DNA from: Blastococcus sp.
GTDB lineage: Bacteria; Actinomycetota; Actinomycetes; Mycobacteriales; Geodermatophilaceae
Assembly (NCBI GenBank): GCA_025965795.1
Contig: JAOPWH010000117.1
Span: 1 to 39,578, forward strand
Reading direction: 5' to 3'
Length of the DNA stretch: 39,578 bases
Both the position numbers and the translations under genes were made by a program. Shown one piece after another: positions 7,320 to 15,698 of this stretch (positions are counted from its first letter, which is position 1; each line of letters begins with the position of its first letter). The notes beneath the pieces were generated by a model, which was not told the origin of the DNA, did no database searches, and saw only the letters and a list, made by a program, of their open reading frames with translations.

Positions 7320-8792
7320 TCAGTCCACCGCGGGAACGGCGGTCGCCTCCGGCGCGGCAGGGGCCGGAGCCCTACGCCGGTCGCGCGGCATGAGCGCGAC
7401 CGCGATCAGCATCAGCGCCCCCACGGCGGCCGTGGCGACGAACACCGAGTGGACCGCATCGGTCAGCGGTCCCGCCGGAACGTGCCCGGCGTCGAGCGAG
7501 GTCCCGTCCAGCACGGTGTTGACGATCGCCCCGAACACTGCGACGCCGACGGCGCTGCCGGTCGACCGGAAGAACATGTTCGTCGCCGTCACGACGCCGC
7601 GCTGCTGCCACTGCACGGCGTTCTGGGCGGCGATGACCGTCGGTACCGCTGCGAACCCCATGCCCAGGCCGATCACGAACGACGTCGCGCCGACCTGGAC
7701 CACGCTCGAGTGCCGGCCGAGCAGGAGCAGCAGGCCGGTGCCGACGACGACGATGGCCGCGCCGAGCAGCGCGGTGTCCCGGAAACCGATCCGGAGGTAG
7801 AAGCGGCCGGACTGGGAGGCCGACAGCGGCCAGCCGATCGTGAGCGCGGCCAGCGCGAAGCCGGCGACGAGTGGTCCGGTTCCCAGGACGTCCTGCACAT
7901 ACGTCGGGACGTAGGTGGTCAGGCCCAGCAGGATGGCGCCCACGCAGACTGCCACCAGGTTGGTGGTGGCCAGGAGCCGGTTCCGCAGCAGGCGCAGCGG
8001 GACGACGGGATCGGCGGCGCGCTGCTCGATGAGGACGAAGAGGACGAGCAGGAGCCCTCCGGACGCGAGGACGCCGATGCTCTGCACCGAGCCCCATGAC
8101 CATGCCTGACCGCCTTCGAGCAGGCCGAGGATCACCAGCGTGAGCGCCGTGGTGAGCACGAGGCAGCCGGCGTAGTCGATGCGCGGCCGGCGGCGTTCGA
8201 CCCGCTCGTGGAACCGGAGGGCGATCATGGCCCCCGCGAGCACGCACAGGGGCAGGTTGACGAAGAAGATCCACCGCCAGCTCACGTACTCGGAGAAGAC
8301 GCCGCCGAGGGTCGGTCCCACGACGGCGGACACCGCCCAGACGCTGGCGATGTAGCCCTGGACCCTGGCTCGCTCCTCGAGCGTGTACAGGTCACCGACG
8401 ATCGTCATCGCCATGGGCTGGACAGCCCCGGCACCGAGCCCCTGCACCGCGCGGAACGCGATGAGCGCGCCCATGCTCCAGGCAGCGCCGCACAGCAGCG
8501 ACCCGACCAGGAACAGGCCGATGCCGACGAGCATGACCGGCTTGCGGCCGAACAGGTCGGCGAGCTTGCCGTACACCGGGACGGTGACCGCCTGCGCCAG
8601 CAGGTAGATCGAGAACAGCCAGGGGAACTCCGTGAAGCCCCCGACATCCGACACGATCGACGGCACCGCGGTGGCGATGATCGTCGAGTCGATCGCCACC
8701 AGGCCGGTGGCCAGCATGACCGCGATCAGCACCGGCCCGCGCTCGGACCGGAAACCGACACCGGAGGCCAGGTCGGCCGGACGCGCGCTCAT
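7320..8792 (-). CDS. MFS transporter, DHA2 (EmrB/QacA-like, 14-TM) family
   Basis: A 490-residue integral membrane protein with many hydrophobic helices. It carries the MFS motif-A-like loop YGKLADLFGRKPVM between helices 2 and 3, and WRWIFFVNLP, typical of the DHA2 drug:H+ antiporter family. Its length suits 14 helices. The ATG at 8792 is used; a TTG one codon earlier is unlikely. No Shine-Dalgarno is visible, but TACTCT ends 7 bases before the ATG, so it may also be made from a leaderless message. It lies 66 bp downstream of an esterase gene on the same strand and may share the operator at 9948-9962. In this context it may export toxic phenolic intermediates or import aglycones. DHA2 members are mostly exporters, so export is preferred. 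Confidence 0.88.
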   Translation of the reverse strand: MSARPADLASGVGFRSERGPVLIAVMLATGLVAIDSTIIATAVPSIVSDVGGFTEFPWLFSIYLLAQAVTVPVYGKLADLFGRKPVMLVGIGLFLVGSLLCGAAWSMGALIAFRAVQGLGAGAVQPMAMTIVGDLYTLEERARVQGYIASVWAVSAVVGPTLGGVFSEYVSWRWIFFVNLPLCVLAGAMIALRFHERVERRRPRIDYAGCLVLTTALTLVILGLLEGGQAWSWGSVQSIGVLASGGLLLVLFVLIEQRAADPVVPLRLLRNRLLATTNLVAVCVGAILLGLTTYVPTYVQDVLGTGPLVAGFALAALTIGWPLSASQSGRFYLRIGFRDTALLGAAIVVVGTGLLLLLGRHSSVVQVGATSFVIGLGMGFAAVPTVIAAQNAVQWQQRGVVTATNMFFRSTGSAVGVAVFGAIVNTVLDGTSLDAGHVPAGPLTDAVHSVFVATAAVGALMLIAVALMPRDRRRAPAPAAPEATAVPAVD

Positions 8793-8799
8793 CAACGCC

Positions 8800-8805
8800 A
8801 GAGTA
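8800..8805 (-). promoter_or_regulatory. Possible leaderless -10 element for the MFS gene
   Basis: Read on the minus strand, TACTCT fits TANNNT and lies 7 bases before the ATG at 8792, where no ribosome-binding site is present. No good -35 was found. This is weak evidence for an internal promoter between the esterase and MFS genes. Confidence 0.3.
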
Positions 8806-8858
8806 GGAGAACGAGACGCGACGCGTACGAGGGCGTTCCCGTCAGAGGGCCGCGGAGC

Positions 8859-9833
8859 TCAGGCCGGCACCCGGGCCCGCACGAGGGTCGCGGCGACCAC
8901 GTCGGCCATCAGGTCGAGCGCCCGGTCGATCGGCTCGATCCCTGCGTGCAGGTTCAGGAAGCCGTGCAGCATCTCCCGGACGAGGACCTGGCGGACGTCC
9001 ACCCCGGCCACGGCGAGCTGTCCGGCGAAGAGCTCGGCCGAGGCTCGTAGGTCGTCGTACTCGGAGTTGAGCAGCAGCACGGGGCACAGGCCCTCGAGCA
9101 CCGCGCCGCCCGGCATGGCGTAGCCGTCGGCCCGGCTGGCCGGGCCGCCGAGGTAGTTCTCGGTGATGCCGCGACGGTCCTCGGGCAGGAAGCGCAGCAG
9201 CCGGGGGATCTCGGGCAGCAGCGGCGCGAGCCCGGCCGACGCGGGCGGGACGACGGCGTGGAACGTCGTGTACGCGAGCAGCAGGGCGGCCGGCACCCAG
9301 CCGTCGTCGTCGCGGAGGCGCAGCGCGGCACCGGTGGCCAGGTTGCCGCCGGCGCTGGCACCGCCGAGCGAGATCCGGTCCGCGTGGACGCCCAGCGGGA
9401 CGGCGTTGTCGCGGGCCCAGCGGACGGCGGCGACGACGTCGTCATGGGGCACCGGGTAGGTGACACCGCCCACGCACAGCCGGTAGTCGACGCTGACCAC
9501 GACGGCGCCGGCCCGTTCGCAGATCTGACGGGCCGTCCAGTCGGCCTCGGGCATGTCCAGGTCGCCCATCCGGAACGCGCCGCCGTGCAGCCACACCAGG
9601 CAGGGCAGGTCGGTGCCGCCGTCCACGGGTGTGTAGATCCGGACCGGGATCCGGCCGTGGGGTCCGTCTGCGGCGTCGTCGCGGACGTCGACCGACGGGG
9701 GCGCGGGTGCGTCCGGAATCGACATGAACTCGTCGAGCCGGGCCCGGGTGGTCGGATCGGCCAGCCCCTGCTCGAAGGACTCGATGCCCTCCAGCAGGGA
9801 GAACTTCGATGCGACGACAGGGTGGATCGGCAC
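8859..9833 (-). CDS. Alpha/beta hydrolase fold-3 esterase (HSL family)
   Basis: A 324-residue hormone-sensitive-lipase-type esterase. The oxyanion motif HGGA is at residues 83-86 and the nucleophile is S160 in GASAGG. A probable acid lies in LNSEYDDLRA and the histidine in EMLHGFLN near the C-terminus. It has no signal peptide. The GTG at 9833 was chosen because GAGGAG lies 7 bases upstream and the domain needs no more N-terminal sequence; the open frame further upstream lacks support. It is only distantly like the two other esterases of the locus, which use HGGG and GESAGG. A candidate IclR operator lies 115 bp upstream, and the MFS gene follows on the same strand. A phenolic ester or a lactone is a plausible substrate, but nothing in the sequence defines it. 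Confidence 0.87.
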   Translation of the reverse strand: MPIHPVVASKFSLLEGIESFEQGLADPTTRARLDEFMSIPDAPAPPSVDVRDDAADGPHGRIPVRIYTPVDGGTDLPCLVWLHGGAFRMGDLDMPEADWTARQICERAGAVVVSVDYRLCVGGVTYPVPHDDVVAAVRWARDNAVPLGVHADRISLGGASAGGNLATGAALRLRDDDGWVPAALLLAYTTFHAVVPPASAGLAPLLPEIPRLLRFLPEDRRGITENYLGGPASRADGYAMPGGAVLEGLCPVLLLNSEYDDLRASAELFAGQLAVAGVDVRQVLVREMLHGFLNLHAGIEPIDRALDLMADVVAATLVRARVPA

Positions 9834-9947
9834 GCGGGCTCCTCGGGGGTGTGCTGCGACGGTCGACCCCGTGGCGGGGAGAGCTCTCGCACCCGCCACG
9901 GGCGCTCCGCGAGCCTCGCCCGGCCCATGCCCTGGGTCACACCACGC

Positions 9948-9962
9948 TGCCATTGAGCGGCA
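9948..9962 (-). promoter_or_regulatory. Candidate IclR operator, copy 3 (esterase-MFS operon)
   Basis: An exact copy of TGCCATTGAGCGGCA, 115 bp upstream of the fold-3 esterase start and 6 bp beyond the IclR stop codon. It would let the esterase-MFS pair be controlled separately from read-through of the IclR gene. Confidence 0.7.
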
Positions 9963-9968
9963 CACGGA

Positions 9969-10790
9969 TCAGGAGGAAGTCGTCCCGGTATGGCCGATGG
10001 AGCGCCGGGCGCCGAGGCCACGGGAGATGGAGCGGGCCGCCGTCCGGACGGCCGGGCCGAGCAGCCGGGGCTCGGCGTTCTCCTCCGGGACGACGACCGA
10101 CAGTGCGGCGGCGATCTTGTCGTCTGCCCCGAAGACCGGTGCGGCGACGCTCACGAGGGGCTGCGGTGAGCGACGTCGGATCGTCGCCAGGCCTTCCCGG
10201 CGGATCTCGGACAGAGTGCGGCGCAGCGCGGCGGGGGAGACAGCGACCTTCTCGGGCAGGTGGACCAGCGGCTGGGCCAGCATCTCCTCCTGGAAGTCCG
10301 ACTCCGCGTAGGCCAGCAGGACCAGACCCACGCCGGTCGAGTGCAGGGGGAGGCGCCCGCCTACCCGGTAGAGCACCTCCATCGCACCGTGCCCGGACAG
10401 CCGCTCGACCATCAGCGCCTCGTTGCCCTCCCGGACGGCGAGCAGCACGTGCTGGCGGGTGACCTCCTCGAGGTCGCCCATGAACGGCAGGGCCACCTGC
10501 TTGAGGCCCTGCCCGCGGGGGGCGAGCGAGGCGACCTCCCACAGGCGCAGCCCGACCGTGAAGCGCCCGTCGGTTCCGCGCTCGAGGGCCCCCCAGGCCA
10601 TGAGCCGTCCGGCCAGGCGGAGGGTCGAGCTGGTCGGGATGCCGCTGCGCCGGCTCAGCTCGCCGAGGCTCAACGAGCGGTGACCGGCGTCGAACGCGGC
10701 GAGCAGGGCGAAGGCGCGGTCGACCACCGGGTCGCCCTGTGGCGGCCGGCGGCCGCGGACGCGACCTGCCTCCGGCGCTGCGTCGCTCAC
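9969..10790 (-). CDS. IclR-family transcriptional regulator
   Basis: A 273-residue IclR regulator. The winged helix-turn-helix occupies about residues 38-75 (SLGELSRRSGIPTSSTLRLA). The remaining C-terminal part is the effector-binding domain, with its signature GGRLPLHSTGVGLVLLAYA. Members of this family often sense aromatic acids or sugar acids. The frame is open to 10832, but that upstream ATG lies inside the operator palindrome. The GTG at 10790, preceded by GGGGATCC, is the better start and leaves the operator 27 bp upstream, as expected for autoregulation. It is divergent from the ABC transporter operon. Five near-identical palindromes upstream of five transcription units make it the likely master regulator of this locus. 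Whether it represses or activates is not evident. Confidence 0.92.
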   Translation of the reverse strand: MSDAAPEAGRVRGRRPPQGDPVVDRAFALLAAFDAGHRSLSLGELSRRSGIPTSSTLRLAGRLMAWGALERGTDGRFTVGLRLWEVASLAPRGQGLKQVALPFMGDLEEVTRQHVLLAVREGNEALMVERLSGHGAMEVLYRVGGRLPLHSTGVGLVLLAYAESDFQEEMLAQPLVHLPEKVAVSPAALRRTLSEIRREGLATIRRRSPQPLVSVAAPVFGADDKIAAALSVVVPEENAEPRLLGPAVRTAARSISRGLGARRSIGHTGTTSS

Positions 10791-10816
10791 GGTGGGATCC
10801 CCGGACCGGTGGTCAT

Positions 10817-10831
10817 TGCCATTGAGCGGCA
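10817..10831 (-). promoter_or_regulatory. Candidate IclR operator, copy 4 (iclR autoregulation)
   Basis: An exact copy of TGCCATTGAGCGGCA that ends 27 bp upstream of the IclR GTG. Its position next to the regulator's own start is the main reason to assign the whole motif family to this protein. Confidence 0.75.
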
Positions 10832-10928
10832 TTCTGCACCCGGGACGGCTGTCCGGGATCCCTCCGAGGGGTGGCCGGAAACCGTCGGGTCACGAGCTGT
10901 TCACGATGAGGCGCGCACCACAGTTGTG

Positions 10929-10943
10929 TTCCATTGAACGGCA
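10929..10943 (+). promoter_or_regulatory. Candidate IclR operator, copy 5 (ABC transporter-GH operon)
   Basis: TTCCATTGAACGGCA differs from the other copies at two positions. It lies 123 bp upstream of the substrate-binding lipoprotein, and its centre is 112 bp from that of copy 4 in the same divergent 275-bp region. It is read in the direction of the transporter genes. Confidence 0.68.
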
Positions 10944-11065
10944 ATGTGCCTGACGTCTCAGCGACGCCGCCCGCATCGTTGCCGCCAAGCCGGGCTTTCC
11001 CGCATCGGCCCGGCCAGGACGGCCCCCCCATGACCCCTCCGTTCTTCGGCGAAGGAGCCAGCACC

Positions 11066-12616
11066 ATGAATCGATTCATCTCTCGGCCCGGCGTGGCGGT
11101 GACCGCGGCAGTGGCCGTCGTCTCCCTCGCCGCATGCGGCGGCGGGAACGGCGGCGGGGGCAGCAGCTCGAGCGCCACCGACACCCTCACCGTGGCCCTG
11201 AACTCGGACGCGTCGCCCAGCGGTTACGACCCGCTGCTCTATTCGCAGGGTCAGTTCCAGTTCTTCAGCGCCCTCTACGACGCGCTGTTCGTGACCGACG
11301 CGGACGGGAAGGTCCAGCCCAGCCTGGTCACCGACTTCTCGAACAGTCCGGACAACCTGAAGCTCACCCTGACGCTGAAGGACGGCGTCACCTTCGCCGA
11401 CGGCTCGGAGCTCGACTCGACGCTGGTCAAGGCGAACCTCGATGCCCGGAGCGACACCGACCTGCTGATCAACGGCACCCTCGGCGCCGGTGGATCCCAG
11501 GAGATCACCGACGTCTCCGCACCCGACCCGAAGACCGTCGTCATCACCTGGAAGGCGCCGCAGGCCGAGGGGCAGAACGCCCTGGCCGACACCAACGGCG
11601 TCATCGTGGGCAAGGACGCTGTCGCCGACCGCGAGTCGCTGGCCACGGCCCCGGACGGGTCCGGTGCATACACGCTCAACGAGGGCAAGACCACCAAGGG
11701 CAGCACCTACACGCTGGACAAGAACGACAAGGCGTGGAGCGCGGACGACTGGTCCTACAAGCACATCACCTTCAAGGTCATCACCGATCCGCAGGCGCTG
11801 GCCAACGCTGTCGTCTCCGGACAGGCCGACGTGGCCGTGCAGCTCGACCAGACCACTGTCGACCTCGTCGACTCCAAGCAGACCACCACCAAGGTGGGCG
11901 GCGTGATCGTCGGCTTCCCGGTCTTCGACAAGCTCGGCTCGAGCAATCCCGCGTTCAAGGACCCCGACGTCCGCCTGGCCCTGAGCTACGGCCTGGACCG
12001 CGAGTCGATCGTCAAGGACCTGCACCCGGCGTCCAAGGCGACCGCCCAGCTGTTCCCGTCCGGCTCCAAGGGCTTCGACGCCGCGCTGAACGAGACGTAC
12101 GCCTACGACCCGGCGAAGGCCAAGAAGCTGCTCGCCGACGCCGGCGCCTCCGACCTGACGATCGACCTCACGTTCCCCGGTCAGCCGACCCCCGACCTGC
12201 TGGCCGTCCAGGACCAGTGGAAGCAGATCGGCGTGACGCTGAACATCGTGCCGGCGACCTCCACCGACCAGATCTTCGCCGCGGCGGCCACCCAGCCGCT
12301 CGGCTTCGGCCCCTTCGGCGTAGGCAGCAACCCGGCCGGTTTCGTGGCCGGCGTCGTCGTCGGTGGCTTCGCGAACCTGCAGAAGGCCAAGGACCCGGCC
12401 ATCGAGGGCTCGCTCGGTGCTGCGCTGGGGGCCACCGGTGCCGCTCAGGAGGGCGCACTGAAGGAGCTCAACGCCGCCCTCACCAACGACGGCTGGTACA
12501 TCCCGATCTACGAGGACTTCACCTACGCCGGCTACAACGCCGACAAGGTGGCCGAGCCCAAGTGGGCCGGTACGAACAACTTCCTCGTGCTCCAGAGCCT
12601 CACGTCCGCGAGCTGA
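11066..12616 (+). CDS. ABC transporter substrate-binding lipoprotein, family 5 (DppA/OppA-like)
   Basis: A 516-residue extracytoplasmic binding protein. A short basic start and hydrophobic stretch lead to the lipobox SLAAC with the lipidated Cys at residue 24, followed by a Gly/Ser-rich linker. The mature protein shows the family-5 fold, with SGYDPLLYSQGQ, LTLKDGVTFADGS and DPDVRLALSYGLDRE. The ATG at 11066 has GAAGGAG upstream; the frame continuing back to 10934 is rejected because it would bury the signal peptide. It is the first gene of the transporter and glycosidase operon. Family-5 proteins bind peptides, nickel and also oligosaccharides and plant glycosides; the following rhamnosidases favour a glycoside ligand here. 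A strong hairpin after the gene may raise its expression over the permeases. Confidence 0.93.
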   Translation: MNRFISRPGVAVTAAVAVVSLAACGGGNGGGGSSSSATDTLTVALNSDASPSGYDPLLYSQGQFQFFSALYDALFVTDADGKVQPSLVTDFSNSPDNLKLTLTLKDGVTFADGSELDSTLVKANLDARSDTDLLINGTLGAGGSQEITDVSAPDPKTVVITWKAPQAEGQNALADTNGVIVGKDAVADRESLATAPDGSGAYTLNEGKTTKGSTYTLDKNDKAWSADDWSYKHITFKVITDPQALANAVVSGQADVAVQLDQTTVDLVDSKQTTTKVGGVIVGFPVFDKLGSSNPAFKDPDVRLALSYGLDRESIVKDLHPASKATAQLFPSGSKGFDAALNETYAYDPAKAKKLLADAGASDLTIDLTFPGQPTPDLLAVQDQWKQIGVTLNIVPATSTDQIFAAAATQPLGFGPFGVGSNPAGFVAGVVVGGFANLQKAKDPAIEGSLGAALGATGAAQEGALKELNAALTNDGWYIPIYEDFTYAGYNADKVAEPKWAGTNNFLVLQSLTSAS

Positions 12617-12630
12617 CTTCCTCGCTGATC

Positions 12631-12664
12631 GGCCGGTGGCCGCGGTACCCCGCGGCCACCGGCC
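12631..12664 (+). terminator. Perfect 15-bp hairpin between binding-protein and permease genes
   Basis: GGCCGGTGGCCGCGG at 12631-12645 and its exact complement at 12650-12664 form a stem with a 4-base loop. No T tract follows. Within an ABC operon this looks like a partial terminator or an mRNA-stabilising element that keeps the binding protein more abundant than the membrane parts. Confidence 0.65.
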
Positions 12665-12717
12665 ACCCGCTCCACCCCAGTCCAGCCCGGTCGACCATCC
12701 CAGACGAGGGAACCCGC

Positions 12718-13659
12718 ATGTTCGCTTATCTCGCCCGGCGGCTGGCGCTGGCGGTCCTGACGGTGCTCGCCGCCGTCCTCATCAGCTTCCTGCTGGTGCA
12801 CGCCACCCCCGGTAGCCCCGGTGCCATCAGGGCCGGTGCCGGCGGCACCGCCGCCGAGATCGCCCGGTACAACTCCGAGCTCGGGTGGGACCAGCCCCTC
12901 TGGCGGCAGTTCCTCGACTACCTCGGTCAGCTCGTCCGGCTCGACTTCGGCACCTCGCTGATCGACAGCAAGGACATCGGCGCAGACCTGGGGCAGCGGC
13001 TGCCGGTCACCGCCTCCATCGCCCTGCTCGCCACGCTGCTCTCGGGCCTCGTGGGCGTGCTGCTCGGTGTGACCGCCGCCGTCCGCGGCGGCCGGTTCGG
13101 CCGCTTCATCACCTCCAGCAGCGGCGTCGCGCTCTCCCTCCCCGCCTTCTGGGTCGGGATCCTGCTGGTCTTCGTGCTGTCGCTGCAGCTCGGCTGGCTG
13201 CCGGCGACCGGCTACACCCGCTTCACCGACGATCCGGTGGGCTGGTTGACGAGCCTGGCCCTGCCCGTGCTCACCCTGACCGTCGGCGGGGCAGCCGTCA
13301 TCGCCCGCACCGCCGGCGCCGGGATGCGCGAGGCGCTGCGCCAGGAACACATCCGCACGCTGCGCGCGGTCGGCACACCCGAGTGGCGGATCCGCTATCT
13401 GCACGCGCTGCGCTACGCCAGCGTGCCGGTCGTCTCGGTGCTCGGCATCCAGTTCATCGCCCTGTTCGGCGGTTCGGTGATCATCGAGAACCTCTTCGCG
13501 CTGCCCGGACTCGGTCAGGCCAGCCAGGCGGCCTCCAGCTCGCACGACCTCCCCGCGCTGGTGGGTGTGGTCGTCATCGCCACGATCGTCGTCGTCGTCA
13601 CGAACCTGCTCCTCGAGCTCGTCGTCGCGGCGCTGGACCCCAAGGTGCGCACCTCATGA
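12718..13659 (+). CDS. ABC transporter permease (DppB/OppB-like)
   Basis: A 313-residue inner-membrane permease of the binding-protein-dependent type. It opens with a hydrophobic helix (YLARRLALAVLTVLAAVLIS), then a periplasmic stretch with QPLWRQFLDYLGQL, and has about six membrane segments. The cytoplasmic EAA-type loop LRAVGTPEWRIRYLHALRYA, which contacts the ATPase, lies before the last two helices. The ATG at 12718 follows GACGAGGGAAC. The stop overlaps the start of the next gene as ATGA. It should pair with the permease half of that protein to form the membrane channel. Confidence 0.93.
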   Translation: MFAYLARRLALAVLTVLAAVLISFLLVHATPGSPGAIRAGAGGTAAEIARYNSELGWDQPLWRQFLDYLGQLVRLDFGTSLIDSKDIGADLGQRLPVTASIALLATLLSGLVGVLLGVTAAVRGGRFGRFITSSSGVALSLPAFWVGILLVFVLSLQLGWLPATGYTRFTDDPVGWLTSLALPVLTLTVGGAAVIARTAGAGMREALRQEHIRTLRAVGTPEWRIRYLHALRYASVPVVSVLGIQFIALFGGSVIIENLFALPGLGQASQAASSSHDLPALVGVVVIATIVVVVTNLLLELVVAALDPKVRTS

Positions 13660-15698
13660 GCGTCCTGCCCCTCCCTGACATGGACGGTGCGGCGGCCGAC
13701 GAGGTCGCCACCGAGCCCGTCCCCCCGAGCCGCCGGCGCGGCCTGCCGCAGCTCCTCCGGCGGCCCGGTTCCGGGCTGGGCGTCGCCTGGCTCGTCTTCC
13801 TCGTGATCGCGTCCTTCACCGCGCCGCTGTGGCGACCGTACGAGGTCGACGAGCAGGACCTGGCCCATCGCCTGGAAGGTCCCTCCGGAGCCCACTGGCT
13901 CGGCACCGACCCCAACGGCCGCGACATCCTCAGCCGCATCTTCACCGCCGGCGCGGAGCCGCTGCTGGTCTCGACGCTCACCGTGCTGGTCGCCTTCGGC
14001 ATCGGCATCCCGCTGGCCCTGATGGCTGCCCAGCGCGGCCGCCGGACCGAGCAGGTGACCAGCCGGCTCACCGAGATCGTCATGGCGCTGCCGTCGACCA
14101 TCCTGCTGCTGGCCGTCATCGGCGTCATCGGCATCAAGATCTATCTGGTGATGGGGATCCTGGGGGTTCTGATCTCCGCCGTCGTCTACCGGATCATGCT
14201 CGGCGTCGCCCAGTCGGTGCGGCAGCGGCTCTACGTGGACGCGGCGCGGGTCAACGGCCTCGGCTCGCTGGCGGTGAACCTGAGGCACGTGCTGCCGGGC
14301 ATGGCGACGGTCATCGCCGTCCAGGCCGCGCAGCTGTTCGGCATCGCCCTGCTCATCCAGTCCGGACTCGCGTTCCTCGGCTTCGGGCCGGCCGAGCCGC
14401 AGCCGAGCTGGGGCGTCATGATCCAGACCGCCTCGCAGCACATCTACGACGCACCGTGGCTGATGGTGCCCACCGGCCTCGTCCTCGCCCTGACCGTGGT
14501 CGCGGTCAACGAACTGGCCGACGCGATCGCCGGCAAGGTGACCGCGGAGCGGGTCGTTCCGCGTCGCCGGAGCCGCGTCGTGGCCTCCTCGACGGCGGCC
14601 CCGGCCGACCCCGACGCCGTCCTCGAGGTGCGGGACCTCTCCGTGGCCGTCGACGGCGGCCCGCAGCTGGTCACCGGCGTCTCGTTCGCACTGCGTCCCG
14701 GACGGGTGCTCGGGCTGGTCGGCGAGTCAGGCTGCGGCAAGACGATGACCGCCCGGGCGCTGCTGGGCCTGCTCCCGGACGGGGTCTCGGTGTCCGGCGG
14801 CTCGATCCTCTGGCAGGGGCGGGAGCTGGTCGGCCTCCCGGACAGCCGGCTCAACGACGTCCGCGGCCGGGAGATCGCGATGATCTCCCAGGAGCCGATG
14901 GTGGCGCTGGACCCGATGTTCTCGGTCGCCTATCAGCTGATCCAGCCGATCCGCCGCTTGCGTGGTGTCGGACGGGCGGAGGCCCGGAAGATCGCCGCCG
15001 AGCTGCTCACCAGCGTCGGCATCGTCGACGCCGAGCGGGTGCTCAAGACCTATCCGCACCAGCTGTCCGGCGGCATGGCGCAGCGGGTCTGCATCGCCCT
15101 GGCGCTGACGGGCAAGCCGAAGCTGCTGATCGCCGACGAGCCGACCACCGCACTCGACGTGACCGTGCAGGCCGAGATCCTCAGCCTGCTGCGCGCCCTG
15201 GTCCGGGACACCGGGCTCTCGGTGGTGATCGTCAGCCACGACCTCGGCGTGGTCGCCGACATCTGCGACGACGTGGCGGTCATGTACGCCGGCGAGGTCG
15301 TCGAGTCCGGATCCGTCGCGGCCGTCCTGGACGACCCGGCTCACCCGTACACGATGGCGCTGCTCGGGGCCAACCCGCACGTGCCCGACGGCGAACCGGT
15401 GCCGCGGCGTCTCGCCTCGATCGCGGGGACGGTGCCCCCTCCCGGTTCCTGGCCCACCGGATGCCGCTTCGCGGCGCGCTGCCAGTTCGCCCAGGAGCAG
15501 TGCACGGTGCCGTTCGTCCCGTTCCCGGCCCATGGCGACGGCAGGGCGACGGGGTCCGTGCGGTGCATCCGCGTCGAGGAGCTCGCCCGGGCTCACGTCA
15601 CGTGGGACGCCGACGACGTCGGTGCCGTGGTGCTGGTCGGCGCCGACCCCCTCGAGCCCGCCGACGAGACCGCCCCGACCGCTGGAGTTCGCTCATGA
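13656..15698 (+). CDS. ABC transporter permease-ATPase fusion (DppC-DppD-like)
   Basis: A 680-residue protein that joins two subunits usually encoded separately. Residues from about 40 to 300 form a DppC-type permease, with the EAA-loop region ARVNGLGSLAVNLRHVLPGM. A linker rich in Arg, Ala and Ser leads to an ATPase domain: Walker A GESGCGKT at about 356-363, signature LSGG at 470-473, and Walker B ending in D494-E495. The C-terminus has the Cys-containing tail (CRFAARCQFAQEQC) usual in oligopeptide-type ATPases. The frame is uninterrupted across the junction, so this is a genuine fusion and not a miscalled start. The gene overlaps both neighbours as ATGA. Such fusions are annotated in other actinobacteria. 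Confidence 0.93.
   Translation: MSVLPLPDMDGAAADEVATEPVPPSRRRGLPQLLRRPGSGLGVAWLVFLVIASFTAPLWRPYEVDEQDLAHRLEGPSGAHWLGTDPNGRDILSRIFTAGAEPLLVSTLTVLVAFGIGIPLALMAAQRGRRTEQVTSRLTEIVMALPSTILLLAVIGVIGIKIYLVMGILGVLISAVVYRIMLGVAQSVRQRLYVDAARVNGLGSLAVNLRHVLPGMATVIAVQAAQLFGIALLIQSGLAFLGFGPAEPQPSWGVMIQTASQHIYDAPWLMVPTGLVLALTVVAVNELADAIAGKVTAERVVPRRRSRVVASSTAAPADPDAVLEVRDLSVAVDGGPQLVTGVSFALRPGRVLGLVGESGCGKTMTARALLGLLPDGVSVSGGSILWQGRELVGLPDSRLNDVRGREIAMISQEPMVALDPMFSVAYQLIQPIRRLRGVGRAEARKIAAELLTSVGIVDAERVLKTYPHQLSGGMAQRVCIALALTGKPKLLIADEPTTALDVTVQAEILSLLRALVRDTGLSVVIVSHDLGVVADICDDVAVMYAGEVVESGSVAAVLDDPAHPYTMALLGANPHVPDGEPVPRRLASIAGTVPPPGSWPTGCRFAARCQFAQEQCTVPFVPFPAHGDGRATGSVRCIRVEELARAHVTWDADDVGAVVLVGADPLEPADETAPTAGVRS

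Noticed and set aside
1925-10943. The repeated 15-mer as ends of a transposable element
   Set aside because: The copies are each placed upstream of an operon, no transposase lies between them, and no target duplications are seen. A regulator-binding site explains position and symmetry better.
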